Positions 1 to 6,998 of a DNA stretch of 9,633 nucleotides are shown in pieces; the stretch's first letter is position 1, and every line of letters begins with the position of its first letter. This DNA is from an uncultured Raoultella sp. (GTDB taxonomy: Bacteria; Pseudomonadota; Gammaproteobacteria; Enterobacterales; Enterobacteriaceae): NCBI GenBank assembly GCA_900759445.1, contig CAAEVH010000007.1, positions 1-9,633 on the forward strand, given 5' to 3'. The position numbers and the translations under genes are program-made. The notes below the pieces were generated by a model that saw only the letters and a list, made by a program, of their open reading frames with translations, searched no databases and was not told the DNA's origin.

Positions 1-2
1 GA

Positions 3-353
<351 letters not shown>

Positions 354-379
354 TCCTTAACTTAATATTGTGTAACGCC

Positions 380-402
380 ACGCGCCTTCGGGCGCGTTTT
401 TT
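380..402 (+). terminator. Rho-independent terminator of raiA
   Basis: The stem CGCGCC (381-386), the stable UUCG tetraloop (387-390) and GGCGCG (391-396) are followed by six T at 397-402. It sits 27 bases after the raiA stop and just before the pheL promoter, so it separates the two transcription units. Confidence 0.93.
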
Positions 403-403
403 A

Positions 404-433
404 TTGACAGGATGAAAACAGTACGGGTACTGT
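404..433 (+). promoter_or_regulatory. pheL-pheA promoter
   Basis: A consensus -35 box TTGACA lies at 404-409, with an 18-base spacer to TACTGT (428-433) as -10. This matches the layout of the E. coli pheA promoter as I recall it. The -10 overlaps a perfect inverted repeat, ACAGTAC (418-424) and GTACTGT (427-433), separated by GG. The -35 starts within two bases of the raiA terminator T-run. Confidence 0.8.
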
Positions 434-460
434 AATCTCAACTCAGCAAAGGAATTCATC

Positions 461-508
461 GTGAAACGACTAGCGTTCTTCTTCGCATTCTTTTTTACCT
501 TCCCCTGA
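461..508 (+). CDS. pheL: pheA operon leader peptide PheL
   Basis: This is a 15-residue leader peptide, MKRLAFFFAFFFTFP, with seven Phe codons (residues 6-8, 10-12 and 14). It is the sensor of phenylalanyl-tRNA for attenuation of pheA. The E. coli peptide ends in the same FFFAFFFTFP run, but residues 3-5 differ here (RLA). The start is GTG rather than ATG: an AAAGGA ribosome binding site at 448-453 sits 7 bases before 461, and no in-frame ATG is available between it and the Phe codons. Stalling on the Phe codons, when charged tRNA is scarce, frees the antiterminator at 511-525. If translation reaches the TGA at 506, the ribosome covers that segment and transcription stops at 555-582. Confidence 0.93.
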   Translation: MKRLAFFFAFFFTFP

Positions 509-582
509 ACGGGAGGCGATTCGTCATGTGATAAAGAATGCGAAGACGAACAACAAGGCCTCCCAAACGGGAGGCCTTTTTT
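480..582 (+). promoter_or_regulatory. Phenylalanine attenuator of pheA (competing RNA stems)
   Basis: Three mutually exclusive pairings can be read. First, 480-490 (TCTTCGCATTC, inside pheL) is the perfect complement of 536-546 (GAATGCGAAGA) and forms the early stem. Second, the antiterminator pairs GGGAGGC (511-517) with GCCTCCC (558-564), extended by TTCGTC (520-525) with GACGAA (545-550). Third, the terminator stem 555-564 with 569-578 uses the same GCCTCCC strand. A ribosome stalled on Phe codons blocks 480-490 and favours the antiterminator; a ribosome at the stop codon covers 511-517 and favours termination. This is the classical enterobacterial pheA mechanism. Confidence 0.92.
555..582 (+). 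terminator. pheA attenuator terminator
   Basis: A perfect 10-base stem AAGGCCTCCC (555-564) and GGGAGGCCTT (569-578) has loop AAAC and runs into six T at 577-582. It lies 33 bases before the pheA start. GCCTCCC is shared with the antiterminator, so termination depends on pheL translation. Confidence 0.93.
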
Positions 583-615
583 ATTGATAAATCAATAACA
601 AGAAAGGCAACACAT

Positions 616-1776
616 ATGACCGAGGAAAACCCGTTACTGGCTCTGCGCGATAAGATCAGCGCACTGGATGAAAAACTGCTCGCGCTGCTGGCAGAACGCC
701 GCGGACTGGCTGTAGAGGTCGGTAAAGCAAAGCTGGCATCGCACCGTCCGGTTCGTGATATCGACCGCGAGCGCGACCTGCTGGAGCGTCTGATAACGCT
801 GGGGAAAAGCCACCATCTGGATGCCCACTACATCACCCGCCTGTTTCAGCTGATCATCGAGGATTCCGTTCTCACCCAGCAAACCCTGCTGCAACAGCAT
901 CTGAATAAAATCAATCCGCATTCAGCGCGCGTGGCTTTCCTGGGACCAAAAGGGTCATATTCACATCTGGCCGCCCGCCAGTACGCGGCGCGCCATTTCG
1001 AACAGTTCATTGAGAGCGGTTGCGCGAAATTTGCCGATATTTTTAACCAGGTGGAAACCGGCCAGGCCGACTACGCGGTCGTTCCTATCGAAAATACCAG
1101 CTCCGGTGGCATCAATGATGTCTACGATCTACTGCAACATACCAGCCTGTCGATCGTCGGTGAGCTCACGATCCCAATCGATCACTGCGTTCTGGTCTCA
1201 GCTTCAACCGATCCGCAGCACATTCAGACCGTATATAGCCACCCGCAGCCGTTCCAGCAGTGCAGCCAGTACCTGAGCCGTTACCCACACTGGAAAATTG
1301 AATACACCGAAAGCACCTCTGCGGCGATGGAAAAAGTGGCTCAGGCGAACTCACCGGGCGTAGCCGCGCTGGGTAGCGAAGCCGGTGGCGCACTGTACGG
1401 CCTGCAGGTTCTTGAACATTGCCAGGCAAATCAGACACAAAACATCACCCGTTTCCTGGTGCTGGCACGTAAAGCGGTGAATGTTTCCGAACAGGTACCG
1501 GCAAAGACCACGCTGCTCATGGCAACCGGCCAGCAGGCCGGTGCACTGGTTGAAGCGCTGCTGGTGTTGCGCAATCACAACCTGATCATGACCAAGCTGG
1601 AATCTCGTCCGATTCACGGTAATCCGTGGGAAGAGATGTTTTATCTGGATATCCAGGCCAACCTGGAATCAATGCCGATGCGTAAGGCACTAAAAGAGCT
1701 GGCCGAGATTACTCGTTCCATGAAAGTTCTGGGTTGCTACCCAGGCGAAAACGTCGTGCCGGTCGATCCTATCTAA
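616..1776 (+). CDS. pheA: Bifunctional chorismate mutase / prephenate dehydratase (P-protein)
   Basis: The 386-residue product equals E. coli PheA in length. It converts chorismate to prephenate and then to phenylpyruvate, the committed steps to phenylalanine, in the cytoplasm. Residues about 1-100 are the AroQ chorismate mutase domain; R11, R28, K39, D48, R51 and E52 sit at the positions of the E. coli active site. Residues about 105-285 are the prephenate dehydratase domain, starting [12 protein letters not shown] and carrying the catalytic TRF motif ([11 protein letters not shown]). Residues about 298-386 are the ACT regulatory domain with GALV and ESRP motifs for phenylalanine feedback. 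The ATG at 616 is preceded by AAAGG at 603-607. The reading frame is open upstream to 538, but that would start inside the attenuator, so it is rejected. The stop overlaps the stop of the convergent lactonase gene, and no U-rich terminator follows. Confidence 0.97.
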   Translation: MTEENPLLALRDKISALDEKLLALLAERRGLAVEVGKAKLASHRPVRDIDRERDLLERLITLGKSHHLDAHYITRLFQLIIEDSVLTQQTLLQQHLNKINPHSARVAFLGPKGSYSHLAARQYAARHFEQFIESGCAKFADIFNQVETGQADYAVVPIENTSSGGINDVYDLLQHTSLSIVGELTIPIDHCVLVSASTDPQHIQTVYSHPQPFQQCSQYLSRYPHWKIEYTESTSAAMEKVAQANSPGVAALGSEAGGALYGLQVLEHCQANQTQNITRFLVLARKAVNVSEQVPAKTTLLMATGQQAGALVEALLVLRNHNLIMTKLESRPIHGNPWEEMFYLDIQANLESMPMRKALKELAEITRSMKVLGCYPGENVVPVDPI

Positions 1777-2645
1777 CGCTCTGCAAATACGGGTTTCTTC
1801 ATCCCTGCCACCGTCACCGGCAGGGTGAAGATAGCGCCGGAGAGCGGATATTTCTGGACTTCGTCGGCAGACATATTTTCGCGCGTGGTCGTAATGTACA
1901 ACGTGCGCATATCCGCGCCGCCAAAACAGACCATCGTCGGGCAGCGCACCGGTAATCGATGTTCTTCCAGCTGTTCACCGGTCGGTGAAAAACGGGCGAC
2001 ACGCCAGCCATCGAACATTGCGCTCCAGTAGCAACCCTCTTCATCCACGGCCGCCCCGTCCGGGATACCTTCTCCCGGCTGAAAACGACGAAAGACTTCG
2101 CGTTTGCCGGGCTCGCCCTGCTCATCCAGCGGAGTGCGGTAGATAACGGCGTTTGGCGTATCCGAGGTGTACATCCAACGCTTGTCCGCGCTAAAGGCCA
2201 GACCGTTGGCGCCATGGATATCGCACTGAATCACCCGAGGAGTGAGATCGTGGTTGATGCGCATCAGCAGCGCGCCGTTATAATCTCCCGGCCCCCAGAA
2301 TGTACCGGCATAAAAGCGCCCGTCGCGATCGGTGCCGCCATCATTAAAGCGTGCCAGCTGCGGGTTGCTCGGATTATCACAAACTTTGCGCCGCAACAGG
2401 CCATGGGCATCGGTAAGCCAGATAGCGCTGCGTAGCGCCACAATGAAGCCCCCTTTCTCGCGCAGGGCAAAGCAGCCCACTTCTTCGGGAAACTGCAGAA
2501 CCTGATGTTCGCCGCTGCGGATGTCGTAACGGTGAATTTCGCACTGCAGAATATCGGCCCAGTAGAGCGCCTGCTCGGCTTCACTCCAGGTCGGACATTC
2601 CGGCAGATGTCCTGCGTAATCAAACAGCGGTTGTGGTTCAGCCAT
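1773..2645 (-). CDS. SMP-30/gluconolactonase/LRE (regucalcin-like) family protein
   Basis: The 290-residue product is a six-bladed beta-propeller of the SMP-30/gluconolactonase family, which uses one divalent metal ion to hydrolyse sugar lactones. All four metal-site positions can be read: E16 in LPECPTW, N101 in [18 protein letters not shown]147 in HGANGLAFS and D196 in [12 protein letters not shown]. No signal peptide is seen, so it is probably cytoplasmic; the substrate is unknown. I chose the ATG at 2645 because AGGG (2655-2658) is 9 bases upstream. An ATG three codons earlier, at 2654, touches that AGGG and is less likely. Its TAG overlaps the pheA TAA, and it lies 66 bases downstream of tyrA behind the tyrA terminator. 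It is absent at this site in E. coli K-12. Family confidence is high; a role tied to aromatic amino acids is not supported. Confidence 0.92.
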   Translation of the reverse strand: MAEPQPLFDYAGHLPECPTWSEAEQALYWADILQCEIHRYDIRSGEHQVLQFPEEVGCFALREKGGFIVALRSAIWLTDAHGLLRRKVCDNPSNPQLARFNDGGTDRDGRFYAGTFWGPGDYNGALLMRINHDLTPRVIQCDIHGANGLAFSADKRWMYTSDTPNAVIYRTPLDEQGEPGKREVFRRFQPGEGIPDGAAVDEEGCYWSAMFDGWRVARFSPTGEQLEEHRLPVRCPTMVCFGGADMRTLYITTTRENMSADEVQKYPLSGAIFTLPVTVAGMKKPVFAER

Positions 2646-2660
2646 CGTTTTCATCCCTAT

Positions 2661-2692
2661 AAAAAAAGCCAGCGGGTTTCCCCTCTGGCTTT
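2661..2692 (-). terminator. Rho-independent terminator of aroF-tyrA
   Basis: Read on the minus strand, AAAGCCAG (2692-2685) and CTGGCTTT (2672-2665) form an 8-base outer stem with an inner GGG/CCC pairing, followed by a seven-T run (2667-2661). It starts 19 bases after the tyrA stop. It ends only 2 bases before the AGGG ribosome binding site of the lactonase gene, so it may also limit read-through into that gene. Confidence 0.85.
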
Positions 2693-2693
2693 G

Positions 2694-2699
2694 ATTATA
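2694..2699 (-). promoter_or_regulatory. Possible -10 box for the lactonase gene
   Basis: A perfect TATAAT reads on the minus strand at 2699-2694, between the tyrA stop and the terminator. No good -35 is found at 16-18 bases (the best hexamers there are ACCGGC-like) and there is no TGn extension, so activity is doubtful. If used, the transcript would start inside the terminator stem near 2687, which would break that hairpin and let the gene be expressed independently of tyrA. Confidence 0.3.
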
Positions 2700-2711
2700 T
2701 ATGGTTTTCCG

Positions 2712-3833
2712 TTACTGCCGGTTATCATTCGCCTGACGCAGCAGCGTCCGACTTTCGCTCTGGAAGCGCTGGGCATAATCGCCAAACCAGTGCTCTACTT
2801 TGCGGAAGCTGTCGATAAACGCCTGTTTATCCCCCTGCTCCAGCAGGCCAATCGCTTCACCAAAGCGCTGGTAGTAGCGTTTAATCAGCGCCAGATTGTT
2901 TTCCGACGACATAATAATGTCGGCATACAGCTGCGGATCCTGCGCAAACAGGCGGCCAACCATCGCCAGCTCAAGGCGGTAGATCGGCGATGACAACGCC
3001 AGCAGCTGTTCCAGGCGAACGTTTTCTTCCGCCAGATGCAGGCCATAGGCAAAGGTCGCAAAGTGACGTAGCGCCTGAATAAAAGCCATATTCTGGTCGT
3101 GTTCAACGGCGCTGATACGGTGCAGACGGGCGCCCCAGACCTGAATTTGCTCGAGGAACCACTGATAGGCTTCCGGCTGACGACCATCGCAGTAAACCAC
3201 CACCTGCTTCGCCAGGCTGCCGCTGTCCGGCCCGAACATCGGGTGCAGACCCAGTACCGGACCACGGTGCGCGGCCAGCATCGCCTGTAAAGGTTCCGCT
3301 TTCACCGACGCCAGGTCGACCAGGATACAGTCCGCCGGTAACGGCGGCAGCTGACCAATCGTATCGACCGTGGCATGGATAGGCACGCTGACGATGACCA
3401 TTCCGGCATCAGCAACAATGTCCGCTGCCCGCGCCCAGTCGTCTTTCTCCAGGATGCGTACCTGGTAGCCTGAAAGCGTCAGCATTTTCTCAAACAGGCG
3501 CCCCATCTGCCCACCACCGCCGACAATCACGACCGGGCGCAGATTCGGACACAGCGTTTTGAAGCCTTTATCATTCTCGCTGGAATATGACTCGCGCATG
3601 ACGCGACGCAGCACGTCCTCGATAAGATCGGGTGGAACGCCCAGCGCCGACGCCTCTTCCCGTCGGGAAGCCAGCATCGCAGCTTCTCGTTCCGGGACGT
3701 AAATCGGCAGCCCATACTGGCTTTTGACCTCTCCGACTTCCGCTACCAGCTCCAGGCGCTTAGCCAGTAGCCCCAGCAGCGCCTTATCGACTTCATCAAT
3801 TTGATCGCGTAACGCGGTCAGTTCAGCAACCAT
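2712..3833 (-). CDS. tyrA: Bifunctional chorismate mutase / prephenate dehydrogenase (T-protein)
   Basis: The 373-residue product has the same length as E. coli TyrA and near-identical sequence. It makes prephenate from chorismate and oxidises it with NAD+ to 4-hydroxyphenylpyruvate, the tyrosine precursor. Residues about 1-90 are the AroQ chorismate mutase domain, including K37. Residues about 100-373 are the dehydrogenase: the dinucleotide-binding loop GGGGQMG is at 105-111, and the catalytic H197 lies in [11 protein letters not shown]. The start ATG at 3833 follows an AAGAGGA ribosome binding site that overlaps the end of aroF, and only 9 bases separate the two genes, so they form an aroF-tyrA operon under the TyrR-controlled aroF promoter. 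The terminator at 2661-2692 ends the unit. No defect is seen. Confidence 0.97.
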
Positions 3834-3842
3834 ACAATCCTC

Positions 3843-4913
3843 TTACCCCAGACGAGCCGCCAGATGACCGCGCAGATCTTGATCCAGTTCGCGGAGCAGT
3901 GCATCAGTCGTTTCCCAGCTGATGCAGGCATCGGTGACGGATACGCCGTATTTCATATCACAACGCGGCTGCTCAGAAGACTGATTACCTTCGTGGATAT
4001 TACTTTCGATCATCAGGCCAATGATGGAACGATTACCATCTTTAATCTGTGCGACGACGGATTCCGCAACCGCAGGCTGGCGGCGGTAGTCTTTATTAGA
4101 ATTCCCATGGCTGCAATCTACCATCAGTGACGGTTTCAGTCCCGCCTGAGCCATCTCTTTTTCGCACTTCTCGACATCTTCCGGGCCGTAGTTTGGGGCT
4201 TTACCGCCGCGCAGAATAACGTGGCCGTTCGGATTGCCCTGGGTTTGCAGCAGACAAACCTGGCCGGCCTGGTTAATCCCGACGAAACGGTGCGGCATCG
4301 CTGCGGCACGCATCGCGTTAATTGCCGTCGACAGGCTACCGTCGGTACCGTTTTTAAAGCCAACCGGCATTGACAGACCTGACGCCATTTCACGGTGAGT
4401 CTGGGATTCGGTCGTACGTGCGCCGATAGCGGACCAGCTAAACAGATCGCCGAGGTACTGCGGGCTGTTTGGATCCAGCGCTTCCGTTGCCAGCGGTAAC
4501 CCCATATTCACCAGCTCTACCAGCAAGCGACGCGCAATCTTCAGACCGCCTTCAACATCAAATGAGCCATCCATATGCGGATCGTTAATCAACCCTTTCC
4601 AGCCCACGGTAGTACGAGGTTTTTCAAAATAGACGCGCATGACCAGGTAGAGGCTATCGCTGACCTCTTCGGCAAGTGCTTTAAAACGATGAGCGTATTC
4701 AATTGCCGCCTCTGGATCGTGGATCGAGCAAGGTCCACACACCACCAGCAGACGCGGATCGCGGCCGGCAATAATGTCAGATATCGTCTGACGGGACTGC
4801 GCAATTTGCGCTTCTTGTTCGAGGCTCAGCGGGAATTCAGCTTTCAGCTGATCCGGCGTGATCAGAACCTGTTCGTCGGTAATATGTACGTTATTCAGCG
4901 CGTCTTTTTGCAT
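3843..4913 (-). CDS. aroF: Tyrosine-sensitive 3-deoxy-7-phosphoheptulonate (DAHP) synthase
   Basis: The 356-residue product equals E. coli AroF in length. It condenses phosphoenolpyruvate and erythrose 4-phosphate to DAHP, the first step of the shikimate pathway; the AroF isozyme is inhibited by tyrosine. It starts MQKDALNNVHITDEQV as in E. coli and keeps N8, a residue tied to tyrosine feedback. Class I motifs include VVCGPCSIHDP (with a metal-ligand Cys), KPRTTVGWKG, GARTTESQ, VGFKNGTDG and DCSHGNSNKD. The ATG at 4913 has AGGAT (4925-4921) about 7 bases upstream. The frame stays open to an ATG at 4985, but those 24 codons would run through the promoter -10 and transcription start, so they are rejected. 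It is first in the aroF-tyrA operon and is expected to be repressed by TyrR with tyrosine. Confidence 0.97.
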   Translation of the reverse strand: MQKDALNNVHITDEQVLITPDQLKAEFPLSLEQEAQIAQSRQTISDIIAGRDPRLLVVCGPCSIHDPEAAIEYAHRFKALAEEVSDSLYLVMRVYFEKPRTTVGWKGLINDPHMDGSFDVEGGLKIARRLLVELVNMGLPLATEALDPNSPQYLGDLFSWSAIGARTTESQTHREMASGLSMPVGFKNGTDGSLSTAINAMRAAAMPHRFVGINQAGQVCLLQTQGNPNGHVILRGGKAPNYGPEDVEKCEKEMAQAGLKPSLMVDCSHGNSNKDYRRQPAVAESVVAQIKDGNRSIIGLMIESNIHEGNQSSEQPRCDMKYGVSVTDACISWETTDALLRELDQDLRGHLAARLG

Positions 4914-4971
4914 GATTGCGATCCTGTGTAGCTCGTTTGCGATAGTGGGTTCCTCGGTGAGGAGTGACGTA

Positions 4972-4999
4972 ACAATACCACACAAAGTAAAGATTTCAA
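4972..4999 (-). promoter_or_regulatory. aroF promoter
   Basis: On the minus strand, TTGAAA (4999-4994) serves as -35, with a 16-base spacer ending in TGG and TATTGT (4977-4972) as an extended -10. This predicts a start near A4965. The layout resembles the E. coli aroF promoter as I recall it. The predicted mRNA begins almost at once with a small hairpin, TCCTC-ACC-GAGGA (4963-4951). Confidence 0.75.
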
Positions 5000-5008
5000 T
5001 CCATAATC

Positions 5009-5026
5009 CGTAAATTTTACTTTACA
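5009..5026 (-). promoter_or_regulatory. TyrR box proximal to aroF
   Basis: Read on the minus strand, the site is TGTAAA-GTAAAA-TTTACG. This matches the TyrR consensus TGTAAA-N6-TTTACA at 11 of 12 half-site bases. It lies about 44 to 61 bases upstream of the predicted aroF start. TyrR bound with tyrosine should repress aroF-tyrA here. Confidence 0.85.
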
Positions 5027-5061
5027 CAAGCAAATTAAACGGCTCTTTATTTCGCTATAAG

Positions 5062-5079
5062 TGTAAAGATATTGGTACA
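5062..5079 (+). promoter_or_regulatory. Distal TyrR box
   Basis: TGTAAA-GATATT-GGTACA has a perfect left half and four of six bases in the right half, with the invariant G and C at the correct spacing. Its centre is 53 bases from that of the proximal box, about five helical turns, which suits cooperative binding of TyrR hexamers. It also overlaps a plus-strand extended -10-like sequence (TGGTACAAT, 5073-5081). Confidence 0.65.
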
Positions 5080-5081
5080 AT
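5073..5081 (+). promoter_or_regulatory. Possible extended -10 promoter directed toward yfiR
   Basis: TGGTACAAT matches an extended -10 (TGn plus TACAAT). No clear -35 is seen at the usual distance (CGCTAT at 5053-5058). It would start RNA near 5088 with a leader of about 170 bases before yfiR, and it overlaps the distal TyrR box. This is only a candidate; another weak possibility is TTTACG at 5125-5130. Confidence 0.3.
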
Positions 5082-5261
5082 ACGATATTTCACCCTGCCG
5101 ACGCTCACCTTTTCCCCACCTTCGTTTACGAAAAATCCTGGGCAGAATTATCTCAAAGGAAAGGGGGCGGTTAATGACGCTCCCCACCAACAATGGTATC
5201 CTGCGCCCGGGCATCAGCGATCTGCAATTCATGCACCCCGACGAACCTGACGGATCCGTTA
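5082..5261 (+). other. Upstream region of the yfiRNB operon
   Basis: This is the unassigned part of the gene-free stretch between aroF and yfiR. E. coli has yfiL here, but no reading frame resembling it was recognised. A small open frame from ATG 5174 to the TGA at 5332 (52 codons) is preceded by AGGGGG at 5162-5167 and overlaps the first 71 bases of yfiR out of frame. Its product ([20 protein letters not shown]...) is unfamiliar and may be chance. No convincing terminator, small RNA or riboswitch is seen. Confidence 0.4.
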
Positions 5262-5771
5262 ATGAAAGAGTCTCACCGTCTTTTTTTTATTTTTTTGTTA
5301 TTTATCGTGGGCCATCCCGCTTTTGCCGCTGACGCGCCTAAAAATGTTCGGGCTATTGTTTCGGGTATTGTCACCTATACCCGCTGGCCAGCATTATCTG
5401 GCCCGCCCAGGTTGTGTATCTTTTCTACCTCGCGTTATACCTACAGCCTGGCTCAGGAACAACCTGAGGCTTTACCGTACAAACCGGTCATTGTGCGTAA
5501 TACCGAAGAAGCGTTGAATACGGTCTGTGATGGATTTTATTTTGGCAGCGAATCGCCCTCTCAACAGGCGAAGCTCACCGCAGAATACCCATCACGTCCC
5601 CTGTTACTCATTGCGGAACAAAATAGCGAGTGTGCAATTGGCAGTGCTTTTTGCCTGATCATAAATGACAAAAGGGTCAGATTCTCCGTGAATCTGGATG
5701 TCCTGACACACAGCGGTGTGCGGGTTAATCCAGACGTACTGATGCTTGCCCGGAACAATGCACATGAATAA
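5262..5771 (+). CDS. yfiR: Periplasmic repressor of diguanylate cyclase YfiN
   Basis: The 169-residue product resembles E. coli YfiR (172 residues): [48 protein letters not shown] and [10 protein letters not shown] are family landmarks. YfiR is exported, binds the periplasmic part of YfiN and keeps the cyclase off; YfiB or envelope stress relieves this. A signal peptide covers residues 1-22 ([18 protein letters not shown], cleavage before ADAPKN). Four cysteines (C52, C89, C124, C131) fit the two disulfides known for Pseudomonas YfiR, with the same 7-residue spacing in the second pair. The ATG at 5262 matches the E. coli start; the frame is open further upstream (to 5193) but that would bury the signal peptide. 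The ribosome binding site (ACGGA) is weak. The signal peptide codons hold T8 and T7 runs (5281-5296). It overlaps yfiN by 8 bases. Confidence 0.93.
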   Translation: MKESHRLFFIFLLFIVGHPAFAADAPKNVRAIVSGIVTYTRWPALSGPPRLCIFSTSRYTYSLAQEQPEALPYKPVIVRNTEEALNTVCDGFYFGSESPSQQAKLTAEYPSRPLLLIAEQNSECAIGSAFCLIINDKRVRFSVNLDVLTHSGVRVNPDVLMLARNNAHE

Positions 5772-6987
5772 GGATTTCTCTCAGGCTCCGCGCCCCACCT
5801 TTAAACGAGCACTACGCCGTATCAGCGTGATAAGCGTGGTGATCTCTATGACCCTGGTCTGGCTATTGCTGAGTACCGCATCAGTCTTTACGTTAAAACA
5901 GTATGCGCAGAAGAATCTGGCGCTGACGGCCGCCACAATGAGCCGTAGTCTTGAAGCCGCGCTGGTTTTCGATGACAGCGCTGCGGCAGAAGAGACGCTG
6001 GCCACGCTCGGCAGGCAGGGGCAGTTTTCAGAAGCGCTGGTGCTGGATAACCAGCAAAATCACTTCGCCGTCTGGCGTAATACGGACCTGGTTCGGCAGG
6101 AGAAATTCAGCGGGATCATCAGCAAATGGCTGTTTCCTGAACCAACAACCCAGCCAATCTGGCATCTGGGGAAGGTCGTCGGCGAACTTCGGCTGACGGC
6201 GCTGGACAGCCTGATAAGCCACTTCCTCGGCATATCTATCATCGTTTTGACTGGCAGTATTCTGCTGGCCTCATTTATCGCCTTATTGCTGACGCATTCT
6301 CTGCACCACGGTATCGTCACCGCCTTACAAAGCATTACCGAAGTGGTCCATGACATCCGGGAAAACCGCCACTTCTCCCGCCGGGTCCCTGAAGAGCGCA
6401 TCGAGGAGTTCCATCTGTTTGCCCAGGACTTTAATAGCCTGTTGGGTGAAATGGAGGACTGGCAGCAGCAGCTGCAGGCTAAAAATGCCCAGCTGTTACG
6501 CACGTCGTTACATGATCCCCTCACCGGGCTGGCCAATCGCGCGGCGTTTCGCAACGTCATCAGTACATTAATGAAAGATGAGGCTGCCCGACGCAGTTCG
6601 GCATTACTCTTTCTTGATGGCGATAATTTTAAGCTGATTAATGATAACTGGGGTCATGCAACGGGAGACAAGGTCCTCATCGAAGTCGCCAGCCGGCTGA
6701 TGAATTTTGTCAGCAAGCACCATCAGGCCTGGCGTTTAGGCGGGGATGAATTCGCGATCTTGTTGCGTGACGTTCACTCAGAGGCGGAAGTAAAGACGCT
6801 CTGCGCATCGTTATCCAGCCAGTTTCTTGAGCCGTTTAATCTGCATAACGGCCATACTGCGACCCTGTCGCTCAGCATCGGCTATGCGCTGGCCTGGGAA
6901 CACGCGTCAGCGGAGAACCTGCAGGAGTTCGCCGATCAAAATATGTATCGGATGAAACACCGGCGTATTCCGCAAGTACAAAAATAA
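5764..6987 (+). CDS. dgcN: Membrane diguanylate cyclase YfiN (DgcN)
   Basis: The 407-residue product matches E. coli YfiN/DgcN (408 residues). It makes cyclic-di-GMP from two GTP, promoting surface attachment and halting motility and division. It has a cytoplasmic N-terminus, TM1 at about 21-43, a periplasmic sensory domain at about 44-155 that is the YfiR target, TM2 at about 157-182, HAMP at about 183-236 and a GGDEF domain from about 248 to the end. The signature [12 protein letters not shown] starts at 251 and GGDEF is at 326-330. The product-inhibition I-site (RxxD five residues before GGDEF) is absent: residues 317-320 are SKHH. The ATG at 5764 overlaps the yfiR stop and has GGA 9 bases upstream. 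An ATG at 5758 and a TTG at 5746 are alternatives but sit badly relative to the ribosome binding site. Coupled translation with yfiR is likely. Confidence 0.95.
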   Translation: MNKDFSQAPRPTFKRALRRISVISVVISMTLVWLLLSTASVFTLKQYAQKNLALTAATMSRSLEAALVFDDSAAAEETLATLGRQGQFSEALVLDNQQNHFAVWRNTDLVRQEKFSGIISKWLFPEPTTQPIWHLGKVVGELRLTALDSLISHFLGISIIVLTGSILLASFIALLLTHSLHHGIVTALQSITEVVHDIRENRHFSRRVPEERIEEFHLFAQDFNSLLGEMEDWQQQLQAKNAQLLRTSLHDPLTGLANRAAFRNVISTLMKDEAARRSSALLFLDGDNFKLINDNWGHATGDKVLIEVASRLMNFVSKHHQAWRLGGDEFAILLRDVHSEAEVKTLCASLSSQFLEPFNLHNGHTATLSLSIGYALAWEHASAENLQEFADQNMYRMKHRRIPQVQK

Positions 6988-6998
6988 AAGGAACCACA

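Noticed and set aside
538..615. In-frame 26-codon upstream extension of pheA
   Set aside because: It would start inside the attenuator and translate the terminator stem. The ATG at 616 has a ribosome binding site and gives the 386-residue length of E. coli PheA.
4914..4985. 24-residue N-terminal extension of AroF
   Set aside because: It runs through the predicted aroF transcription start and -10; MQKDALNN at 4913 is the known start of AroF.
5082..5261. Remnant of yfiL between aroF and yfiR
   Set aside because: No lipoprotein signal or recognisable yfiL-like coding sequence could be read in any frame.
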